NCBI RefSeq assembly: GCF_000955975.1
Contig: NZ_JYJF01000040.1
Location: 1-55,852 of the forward strand
DNA: 55,852 nt
Direction: 5' to 3'
DNA from: Saccharothrix sp. ST-888
GTDB lineage: Bacteria > Actinomycetota > Actinomycetes > Streptomycetales > Streptomycetaceae
Below are positions 17,953 through 26,400 of the stretch, piece after piece; within the stretch, counting starts at the first letter, position 1, and the number at the start of each line of letters is the position of its first letter. The notes beneath the pieces are model-generated. The model was not told the origin of the DNA and did not search any database. It saw nothing but the letters and a program-made list of their open reading frames with translations. Position numbers and translations under genes: made by a program.

Positions 17953-19854
17953 CTAGTTGGTGTACTTGCCGAACCAGTCGCTCACGCTGGTGTACCAGCC
18001 GTGCACGGTGTCCCAGTAGTGCGGAAGCGGCGTGAAGTTCCACAGCGCCACCGCCGCCACCGCGAGGATCAGCAGCACCATCAGACAGCCCTTGAGACAG
18101 CCCAGACCCGGGATGTACATCCGGTTCGGGCTGCGGCGGCGCGGCTCTCGCGCGGGCGGCGCCTCACGCCGCGGTTCGCGCTCCCTCGGCTCGGGGTCGC
18201 GCGGCCTCGGGGCCGGCGGCTCGGCCCGGCGCGGCGGCGCGGGCTCGGCCCGGCGGGCCGGCTGCGGCGCGGGGGCCGGCGCGGGCTGGGGAACGGGCGG
18301 CGGGTACGCCTGCGGGTAACCCTGAGCGGGCTGCTGCTGGTACGGCTGGGGCGGCGGGTACCCCTGCGGCTGCTGGTACGGCTGACGACCGCCGTACGGC
18401 TGCTGCCGGGCCGGACCGCCCTGGTCGGCCCGGTACGGCGGCGGCGCGACCGGCGGGCGGTCGGCGTAGCCGGGACGCTGCTGCCCCTGCGGCGGGCGGC
18501 CGTACGGCGGCTGGGCGGGCGGGGGCTGCTGACCGGGCCGGGGCGCCTGGTACGGGCGCGGGGCCACCTGGGGGGCGGCCAGCTCCTCCGGGTCGAGGTA
18601 GCCGATCTCGGTCTGCTGGTTGCGGTCGCGGGCGGCGCGCAGCTGGGTCTGCCACGGGTGCGGCGTCTCGGCCTGCGGCGGCCCGGCGGGCCCGCCCGGG
18701 GGCATCGGCGGCATCACCGCGGTCCGGTCCGCGGCACCGCCGGGCGGGGTGCCCATCACCTGGGTGCGGTCCTGCGCGCCGAACTGCTGGACCCCGGGCG
18801 CGGCGCCGAAGACCTGGGTGGCGGCCGCCGGGTCGTAGCTGCCCGCGTTGGAGGGCAGCACCTGGGTCGGCGCGGCCTCGCCGAAGGCGTCGGCGAGGGC
18901 GTCACCGGACTGCACCTCGGCGGCGGACGCGGAGCTCAGTCGGGGGTCAGGCAGCAGCAGGGCCCCGACCTCGATCGCCGCGTCCACGGCCGCCGGGGAG
19001 GAGTGCACCCCGATCCCGGCGGCGACCACCCGCAGGGCGTGCGCCAGCGAGACCGCGCTGGGGCGCTCGGCCGGGTTCTTGCGCAGGCAGCGCTCGATCA
19101 CCGTCCAGAGCGGCTCGGGCATGGTGCGCGGGCGCTGCGGCTCCTCCCGCAGGTGCGCGGCCAGGATCGCCACCGGGCTGTCGCCCTCGAACGGCGGACG
19201 GCCGGTGACCAGCTCGTACAGCATGATCCCGGCGCCGTAGACGTCCACGGCGGCGGTCTGCGGACGGCCGTCGGCGGACTCCGGGGCGACGTACGCGGGG
19301 GTGCCGACGAACTCGTGGGTACGGGTGATGCCCGGGGAGTCGGCGAGCCGGGCGATACCGAAGTCGGTGAGCATCGGGTGCATCTGCTCGGCGCCGTCCA
19401 CGGAGACGGTGGCGAGCAGGACGTTTGCCGGCTTGAGGTCCCGGTGGACGATGCCGTCGGTGTGGCTCGCGGCCAGCGCGTCGGCGATCTGGGCCATCAG
19501 CAGCGCGCCCGCGACCGGGCTGAACGGCCCGTTGGTGCGCAGGTAGCGGTACAGGTCGGGGCCCTCGCCCAGGTCCATCACCAGCGCCAGCAGCTCGCCC
19601 TCGACCACCAGGTCGCGGACCCTGACGATGTTCGGGTGGGTGAGCCGCAGCAGGACCGAGCGCTCGCGCAGGAAGCGCATCACCACGTCCGGATCGGCCG
19701 CGAGCTCCTCGCGCAGTATCTTGATCGCGACCGGCCGCCCGGGTTCGATGCCGGGAACGGCGGCGTCCTCCCGCACCTGGGCGCGCCACACGGTGCCGGT
19801 GGCCCCGCGCCCGAGGGTTTCCTCAAGCAGATACTTGCTGCCGACTGGCCGCAC
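17953..19854 (-). CDS. pkaB: Hanks-type Ser/Thr protein kinase with Pro/Gln-rich linker (PkaB type)
   Basis: 633 residues from GTG 19854, preceded by GGAGAGAGAG; an in-frame ATG at 19881 would add nine residues. The kinase domain covers about 6-275: GRGATG, Lys45, HRD 137-139 and DFG 164-166. The region of about 325-385 holds four short motifs, TQVLP, TQVFG, TQVMG and TAVMP (Thr330, 346, 364 and 378). A long Pro/Gln/Tyr-rich disordered segment and an Arg/Glu-rich stretch follow. One TM helix (about 575-597, CLMVLLILAVAAVALW) and a short external tail end the protein. The divergent neighbour encodes an FHA-domain ATPase, a natural phosphothreonine reader. It is in tandem with pkaA, with a 158-bp gap. 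Confidence 0.93.
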   Translation of the reverse strand: MRPVGSKYLLEETLGRGATGTVWRAQVREDAAVPGIEPGRPVAIKILREELAADPDVVMRFLRERSVLLRLTHPNIVRVRDLVVEGELLALVMDLGEGPDLYRYLRTNGPFSPVAGALLMAQIADALAASHTDGIVHRDLKPANVLLATVSVDGAEQMHPMLTDFGIARLADSPGITRTHEFVGTPAYVAPESADGRPQTAAVDVYGAGIMLYELVTGRPPFEGDSPVAILAAHLREEPQRPRTMPEPLWTVIERCLRKNPAERPSAVSLAHALRVVAAGIGVHSSPAAVDAAIEVGALLLPDPRLSSASAAEVQSGDALADAFGEAAPTQVLPSNAGSYDPAAATQVFGAAPGVQQFGAQDRTQVMGTPPGGAADRTAVMPPMPPGGPAGPPQAETPHPWQTQLRAARDRNQQTEIGYLDPEELAAPQVAPRPYQAPRPGQQPPPAQPPYGRPPQGQQRPGYADRPPVAPPPYRADQGGPARQQPYGGRQPYQQPQGYPPPQPYQQQPAQGYPQAYPPPVPQPAPAPAPQPARRAEPAPPRRAEPPAPRPRDPEPREREPRREAPPAREPRRRSPNRMYIPGLGCLKGCLMVLLILAVAAVALWNFTPLPHYWDTVHGWYTSVSDWFGKYTN

Positions 19855-20336
19855 CTGTGACTCTCTCTCCGCGCCCTCCATCGGCCGAGGAGGGGCCCGT
19901 TCGCGACGGGCTGCGGGCCCGTGTTTTCGGCAACTCTAACGGTGACCGCGCGGCTTTCCGAGGCAGTCGCCGGGCCGCGCCGCCGACAGTGCGCGGCAGA
20001 CCTCGGGGGTCTCCCCTAGGGGGCGGACCAGCGGGCAGGTTGACCTGACTGCCCGTCGGCTCCACCATGGCGATCATCGCAAGATCGTCAAATCCGGTAC
20101 CGGGCGCGCGCTGTCGGCCCCGAGTGGCAGGATGGCATGCGCCACACGTGTGACGGCAGGCGAGGGTACGGCGTCGCTCAGGACCGGCCGGCCGGTCCTC
20201 GGACGGCGACCCGGCACCTCCCCGAGGCACGGGGCTCCGGGAGCGAGGCACTTCCCGGCCCGGGCCGGGGAGCACGGCTGATCACGTGCCCGAGATCGAC
20301 CGGCAGGGCCTAGACGAGCAGAAGGGACCGGGCGAG
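19855..20336. other. divergent intergenic region between pkaB and the FHA-FtsK gene
   Basis: About 480 bp without a supported gene. It must contain both promoters. No operator-like symmetric element or clear -35/-10 pair stood out by eye. The last 50 bp could extend the FHA gene from a GTG at 20286, but that start has no better ribosome-binding site. Confidence 0.45.
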
Positions 20337-23198
20337 ATGCAGATCCGGCTGACCGTCCTCCGACCCCGCAGCGGCTCGGCCGCCGCCGGATCCGCCACCG
20401 ACGTCCTGGTCACCGCCCCCGTCGGCACGGCGCTCGGCACCGTCGCGGGCGCCCTGGCCGGCGCGGTGGGCGTGCGCGGCCCGCGCTCCGCCACCCACGT
20501 GCACCTGTACGCGGGCGACCAGCGGCTCGACGACCAGGCCCTGCTCGGCCACCCCCCGCTGCTCGACGGCGCCGTCCTCGCCCTCAACGAACCCGACCCG
20601 GACGCCGACGAGCCCGTCGGCGGCACCGCCCCCGAGCTGCGGATCGTCGGCGGCCCCGACGCGGGCGGGGTGCACCGGCTGCACGGCGAGGAGATCCGGG
20701 TCGGCCGCTCCAGCCAGGCCGACGTCCCCCTCGACGACCCCGACGTCTCCCGGCTCCACCTCTCCCTGCACCTGTCCCCCGACGGCCGGGTGACGGTCCG
20801 TGACCTCGGCTCCACCAACGGCACCACGGTGGACGGGCGGTTCCTGCGCGGCGCCGCCGCCGACCTGCCCGACGGCGGACTGGTCCGCCTCGGCGAGTCC
20901 ACCCTCCAGGTCGCCAGGCCCGACGGCACGGCGCACCCCGATCTCGGGGATATCTCAGGGTCGCCCCGGCAGCCCGTAGCGGACGGGCAGGGCCGCCTCC
21001 AGCTCGCCCCCGCCCCGCCCGCCAAGCCGCACCCCGCCGAGCCGCCGGTACCCGCCGCCGCCGAGCCGCCCTCCCCCGGCGGGCGCGCCCGGGCCCTGCT
21101 CTCCCGCGCCCTCGGCCACTCCGCCGCCCCCGAACCGCAGCCCAGCGCCGCCCAGCAGCACACCGCCGCCCGGCTCCGCCAGACCGCCGCCCAGCGCGAG
21201 CGCTGGCCCGACCCGGCCGGTCTGCTGCTCACCGCGCTCGGCACCGGGCCCCGGCTGTGGGAGCGCGGCCCGGCCCACCCCGACGCACTCGCCCTCCGGC
21301 TCGGCACCGCCGACCGGCCCGGCGGCCCCGGGACCGCCCCGGGGGCCGTACTGCCCGCCGTACCCGTCACCGTCGACCTGCGCAGCGCCGGAAGCCTGGG
21401 CCTGACCGGGCCGCGCGCCCGGCTCCTCGGGCTGGCCCGCGCCGCCGTCGCCCAGCTCGCCGCGCTGCACCCGCCGAGCGTCCTGAACCTGGTCCTGGTC
21501 AGCGCCGACGAGGCGTCGGCCGCCGACTGGTCCTGGGCCCTGTGGCTGCCGCACCTGCGCCCCGCGCACGGGCAGGACTGCCGGCTGCTGGTCGGCTTCG
21601 GCCCCGAGCAGACCGAGGCCAGGCTCACCGAGCTCACCGCCCGTACCGGCTTCGACTCCGCCGCCGCGCCGCCCGCCACCGTCCTGCTGGTGGACGGCGA
21701 CCCGGGCAGCCCGGCCGCCCGCCACGCCCTGGAGCTGCTGCTCGCCCGCCGCCGGGCAGGTGGGGGCACCTCCGACGCGGGGGGCTGGGGTGGGGGCACC
21801 TCCCAGCCGCCCGGCTGGGGGAAGGTGTTCCCGATCTGCCTCGCCGAGCGGCCCGACGACCTGCCGCCCGGGCTGGGCGCCACCGCCCACATCACCGGCG
21901 AGGTCGCCACCCAGCTCACCGTCAGCCGCCCCGCCCAGGGCGGCCGGGAGACGGTCACGGACGTGTCGCTGGACGCCGTCTCCGCCGCCTGGGCCGAACG
22001 GCTCGCCCGCGTGCTCGCCCCGCTCACCGAGACCTCCCCCGCCAGTCGGGGCCCGCTGCCGGACGCACTGCGCCTGCTCGACCTGCTGCGGCTGGACACC
22101 GTCACCCCCGCCAAGCTGTCGGCCCGGTGGGCCGCCCTGCCCTCCAGTCCGGGCACCGCCACCGCCCTGCTCGGCACCACCCGCGACGATCACTGCACCA
22201 TCGACCTGGCCGACCCCGACCTGGCCGGTCCGCCGTCCTTCGCGGGTGCCGAGCCGGTGGGCCCGCACCTGATCGTCGGCGGGGCGAGGGGCTCGGGCAA
22301 GACCGAGCTGCTGCGGACGCTGATCGCCTCGCTCGCCGTCTCGGAACGGCCCGAGCGGCTGCGGATCACGGTCGTCGAGGGGCGGGGTTCGGCCGGTCCC
22401 GACGACCCGTCCAGCCTGCGCAGCTGTACCGACCTGCCGCATGTGACCGACCATCTGGACGCCGCCGCCGACCCCCGGCAGGCCCTGCTCACCGCCGAGT
22501 CGCTGCTGGACGAGCTGGACCGGCGCGAGGCCGTCCTCGGCGACCTCGACTTCACCTCCTGGCACACCACCCGCGCCCTCGGCGGTACGCCCGGCGCCGC
22601 CGCACTGGTCACGGCGGGCAGTGCCGGCCCGGCCGGCGCCGTCACCCGGACGGCCGGGCCGCGCACCGGGGCGGACGTCCGGCCCGCCGCACCCGCCCGA
22701 CTGGTCGTGGTGGTGGACGACTACGACGCGCTGCTCGCCCCCACCTCCCCCGCCGGACGGCCGCTGGCCCGCGCCCTGGCGGCCGTCGCCCAGCGCGGCG
22801 GACGCCTCGGGGTGCACCTGGCGGTCAGCACCGGCTCCCCCGAGGACACCGCCGGTACCGAGGTGGACGAGGTCGCACAGCTGCGGATCGCGCTGCGGAC
22901 GGCCGACCCCGCCGACTCCGACCTGCTGATCCACCTCGGCGATGCCGCCGCGCTCGCCGAGGACACTCCGGGCCGGGGTTACCTGCGACGCCCGGACGGC
23001 GGCGTCACGGCCTTCCAGGCCGCCCGGGTCAGCGGACGCATCCCGCGCACCGCGACCCTCCGGCCGACCGTCGTCGCCATCGACCCCGCCCAGCTCGGTG
23101 CCCCGCCGACCCGCCGCCCGGTCCGCGAACTGGGCAACGGCCCCACCGACCTGGCCCTGCTCGCCAGCGCCCTGCAACGCGCCGCCACCACCCCCTAG
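20337..23198 (+). CDS. FHA domain-FtsK/SpoIIIE-like ATPase (EssC-related)
   Basis: 953 residues from ATG 20337. Residues 1-85 look like the ubiquitin-like/beta-grasp N-terminus of EssC-type proteins. An FHA domain spans about 105-185, with the phosphothreonine-binding signature GRSSQADVPL, SRLHLSL and DLGSTNGT. After a Pro/Ala-rich linker, the C-terminal half is a FtsK-HerA-type ATPase: Walker A GGARGSGKTELLRT (about 648) and Walker B LVVVVDDYDALL (about 789). Only one clearly complete ATPase module is visible, fewer than in full EssC/EccC, and no other type VII genes (WXG100, EccB, EccD, mycosin) are in the window. A GC-rich repeat interrupts residues of about 474-496 in frame. It is divergent from pkaB. 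Confidence 0.8.
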   Translation: MQIRLTVLRPRSGSAAAGSATDVLVTAPVGTALGTVAGALAGAVGVRGPRSATHVHLYAGDQRLDDQALLGHPPLLDGAVLALNEPDPDADEPVGGTAPELRIVGGPDAGGVHRLHGEEIRVGRSSQADVPLDDPDVSRLHLSLHLSPDGRVTVRDLGSTNGTTVDGRFLRGAAADLPDGGLVRLGESTLQVARPDGTAHPDLGDISGSPRQPVADGQGRLQLAPAPPAKPHPAEPPVPAAAEPPSPGGRARALLSRALGHSAAPEPQPSAAQQHTAARLRQTAAQRERWPDPAGLLLTALGTGPRLWERGPAHPDALALRLGTADRPGGPGTAPGAVLPAVPVTVDLRSAGSLGLTGPRARLLGLARAAVAQLAALHPPSVLNLVLVSADEASAADWSWALWLPHLRPAHGQDCRLLVGFGPEQTEARLTELTARTGFDSAAAPPATVLLVDGDPGSPAARHALELLLARRRAGGGTSDAGGWGGGTSQPPGWGKVFPICLAERPDDLPPGLGATAHITGEVATQLTVSRPAQGGRETVTDVSLDAVSAAWAERLARVLAPLTETSPASRGPLPDALRLLDLLRLDTVTPAKLSARWAALPSSPGTATALLGTTRDDHCTIDLADPDLAGPPSFAGAEPVGPHLIVGGARGSGKTELLRTLIASLAVSERPERLRITVVEGRGSAGPDDPSSLRSCTDLPHVTDHLDAAADPRQALLTAESLLDELDRREAVLGDLDFTSWHTTRALGGTPGAAALVTAGSAGPAGAVTRTAGPRTGADVRPAAPARLVVVVDDYDALLAPTSPAGRPLARALAAVAQRGGRLGVHLAVSTGSPEDTAGTEVDEVAQLRIALRTADPADSDLLIHLGDAAALAEDTPGRGYLRRPDGGVTAFQAARVSGRIPRTATLRPTVVAIDPAQLGAPPTRRPVRELGNGPTDLALLASALQRAATTP
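21757..21823. repeat. GC-rich repeat element inside the FHA-FtsK gene
   Basis: Two copies of gtgggggcacctcc lie 32 bp apart (starting at 21759 and 21791). The second is followed by a small inverted repeat, cccagcc and ggctggg. It encodes the low-complexity peptide GGGTSDAGGWGGGTSQPPGWG without breaking the frame. A related sequence in the opposite orientation lies at 43270-43305. Confidence 0.65.
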
Positions 23199-23208
23199 GG
23201 CACAAGCC

Positions 23209-23251
23209 CTCCAGGGGCCCGGGGAACTACGCCAGCAACCGCCCACAGCCG
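23209..23251 (+). repeat. intergenic repeat copy A (aggggcgcggggaact type)
   Basis: A 43-nt unit matching copy B at 23298-23340 with roughly eight differences, located just after the FHA-FtsK stop. The core is ccaggggcccggggaacta. Its function is unknown; related cores are, as I recall, common in streptomycete intergenic DNA. Confidence 0.65.
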
Positions 23252-23297
23252 TAGCGACTGCTCACGCTGCCCCTACGCCCCTGACGGTTCCCCCTCC

Positions 23298-23340
23298 CTC
23301 CAGGGGCGCGGGGAACTGCGCGAACAACCACCCGCGACCG
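23298..23340 (+). repeat. intergenic repeat copy B
   Basis: Second copy of the 43-nt unit, 89 bp after copy A and in the same orientation, with core ccaggggcgcggggaactg. It is located between the convergent FHA-FtsK and gdhB genes. Confidence 0.65.
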
Positions 23341-23406
23341 CAACAGGCCGATCACACCACCCCCAACCGGCCCGAGGCGCCACCCCCTCCGGAGGCCGGA
23401 ACGCCG

Positions 23407-23442
23407 CGAGGGCGGTACCGGAATGATCCGGTACCGCCCTCG
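23407..23442. terminator. bidirectional terminator between the FHA-FtsK gene and gdhB
   Basis: Perfect 16-bp stem (23407-23422 and 23427-23442) with a 4-nt loop, 17 bp from the gdhB stop and between convergent genes. Confidence 0.85.
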
Positions 23443-23459
23443 TCAGGCCCTCGGCAGGC

Positions 23460-26400
23460 TCAGCGCATCGAGCCCGTGCGCAGCAGCGTGCGGATCACCC
23501 GCATCGCGACCGAGAGGCTGGACAGCTCGTAGTTGTCCGAACCCCTTATGTCGTCCAGCGTGGTGTTCGCCCGGCTCAGCAGCGTGCTGTTGATCTCGGC
23601 CCAGGCCTCGTACCGCTCCTCGGGCGTGGCGCCCTCGGGGCCGCAGGCGAGGATGTCGGCGGTCAGTGCCGAGTGGGCCGCGAACAGGTCCTCGCGGATG
23701 GCCGCGCGGGCCATCGAGGACCAGCGGTCGGTGCGGGGCAGGTCGATGATCCGGTCCAGCAGGTGGGTGATCTGCAGGCGGTCGGCGAGGTCGTAGTAGA
23801 GCTCGGCGACCTCGGCCACCTCGGCACCCGTGCTGTCCGCGACCCCGACCATGTCCAGGGCCGGGAAGGTCGAGGACAGACCCGCGATCCGGGTGGCCAG
23901 GCCCCCCGGGACACCGGACTCGGCCAGCTCCTGGTAGACCGACTCGAACCAGGTCAGGTCCTCGCCGTGGAGCGGCTTGGGCAGGCTGCTCCAGACCTCC
24001 TCGACGCCCTCGCGGAAGAACTCGATGGTGGCGGCGATGTCGAGCGGCTGGCGCCGGTTGTTGAGCATCCAGCGGGTGGCGCGCTCGACCAGTCGGCGGG
24101 AGTGCAGCCGCATCTTGGTCTGGATCCGGGCCGACACCTGGTTGTCCAGGCCCTCGACCTCGTCCCAGATGTCCTCCAGACCGAAGACGGCGCGCGCCGC
24201 GGTGTGCGAGCGGGCGATCTCGGCCATGGTCGCCCCGGTCTCCTCGCGGAGGCGGAAGGCGAAGGTGCAGCCACCGCGGTTGATCGTGTCGTTGACGATC
24301 AGCGTGGTGATGATCTCGCGGCGCAGCGGGTGCCGGTCGATCGCGTCCGCGAAGCGGGTGCGCAGCGCGGTCGGGAAGTACTCGTGCAGCGTGCTGCGGA
24401 AGTACGGGTCGTCCGGCAGGTCGGTGGCGAGCAGCTCCTCGGCCAGCACGATCTTGGTGTACGCGAGCAGCACCGACAGCTCGGGCTGGGAGAGCCCGCG
24501 GCCGGCCGCCTGGCGGTCCCGGATCTGGCGCTCGGTCGGCAGGAACTCCAGGGCCCGGTCGAGCTGACCGTCCGCCTCGAACCGGTTGATCATGCGCGAG
24601 TGCACGTTGACCAGGCTGTGCGCCTGCTTGACCGCGTTGGCCAGCACCACGTTCTGCGCGTAGTTGTTGCGCAGGACCAGGTGGCCGACCTCGTCGGTCA
24701 TCTCGGCGAGCAGGGCGTTGCGCTGCTTGATGGTCATGTCGCCGTCGGCGACGACCTGGTTGAGCAGGATCTTGATGTTCACCTCGTGGTCCGAGGTGTC
24801 CACACCGGCCGAGTTGTCGATGGCGTCGGTGTTGATCCAGCCGCCGGTGCCCTCGGGGCCGCCGGTCGCCGCGTACTCCACCCGGCCGAGCTGGGTGCAG
24901 CCGAGGTTGCCGCCCTCGCCGACCACGCGGGCGCGGACCTGGGCGCCGTTGACCCGGATGGCGTCGTTGGCCTTGTCGCCGACCTCGGCGTTGGTCTCCG
25001 TGACGGCCTTGATGTAGGTGCCGATGCCGCCGTTCCAGAACAGGTCGACGGGCGCCTGCAGGATGGCCTTCATCAGCTCGGCCGGGGTGAGGCGGGTCTC
25101 CTCGATCCCGAGCGCCGCGCGGACCTGCGGGGTCAGCTGGATCGACTTGGCACTGCGCGGGAAGACCCCGCCGCCGGTGGAGATCAGCGACTTGTCGTAG
25201 TCGTCCCAGGAGCTGCGCGGCAGGTCGAAGAGCCGGCGGCGCTCCGCGTAGGCGGTCGCGGCGACCGGGTTCGGGTCGAGGAAGATGTGCCGGTGGTCGA
25301 AGGCGGCGACCAGCCGGATGTGCTCGCTGAGCAGCATGCCGTTGCCGAAGACGTCACCGGACATGTCGCCGATGCCGACCACGGTGAACTCCTGCGACTG
25401 GGTGTCCACGCCCAGCTGGCGGAAGTTGCGCTTGACGGACTCCCAGGCGCCGCGCGCCGTGATGCCCATGCCCTTGTGGTCGTAACCGGCCGAGCCGCCG
25501 GAGGCGAAGGCGTCGCCCAGCCAGAAGCCGTACGACTCGGCGACACCGTTGGCGATGTCGGAGAAGGTCGCGGTGCCCTTGTCCGCGGCGACGACCAGGT
25601 AGGTGTCGTCCTCGTCGTGGCGGACCACGTCGGCGGGGTGGACGACCTTGCCGGCCTTCAGGTTGTCGGTGATGTCGAGCAGCGCCGAGATGAAGGTCTT
25701 GTACGAGGCGATGCCCTCGGCCAGCCAGGCGTCGCGGTCCACCGTCGGGTCCGGCAGCTGCTTGGCGACGAAGCCGCCCTTGGCGCCGACCGGGACGATC
25801 ACGGTGTTCTTGACCATCTGGGCCTTGACCAGGCCGAGGATCTCGGTACGGAAGTCCTCGCGCCGGTCGGACCAGCGCAGGCCGCCGCGGGCGACCTTGC
25901 CGAAGCGCAGGTGCACGCCCTCGACCCGGGGCGAGTAGACCCAGATCTCGAAGGCCGGGCGCGGCGCCGGCAGGTCGGGGATGGCCTGCGGGTCGAACTT
26001 CATCGAGAGGTAGCCGTGCCGGCTGCCCTCGGAGTCGTGCTGGAAGAAGTTGGTCCGCAGGGTGGCCTTGATCAGGTTGAGGAAGGAGCGCAGGATGCGG
26101 TCCTCGTCCAGCGAGACGACCTCGTCCAGGGCGCCCGCCAGCTCCTCCAGGATGCCTTCGGTCAGCTCCCCGGAGCCCTGCTGGTGGCCGGGGCTGAGGC
26201 GGGCCTCGAAGAGGTTGACCAGCAGCCGGGTGGTGTGGGTGTTGTTGCGGAGCGCGTCCTCCATGTAGTCCTGGGAGAAGGTGCTCCCGGCCTGGCGGAG
26301 GTACTTGGCGTAGGCGCGCAGCACGACGGCCTGGCGCCAGGTCAGCCCAGCGGTCATGACCAGCTCGTTGAAGCGGTCGTTCTCGGCCTGGCCGGTCCAG

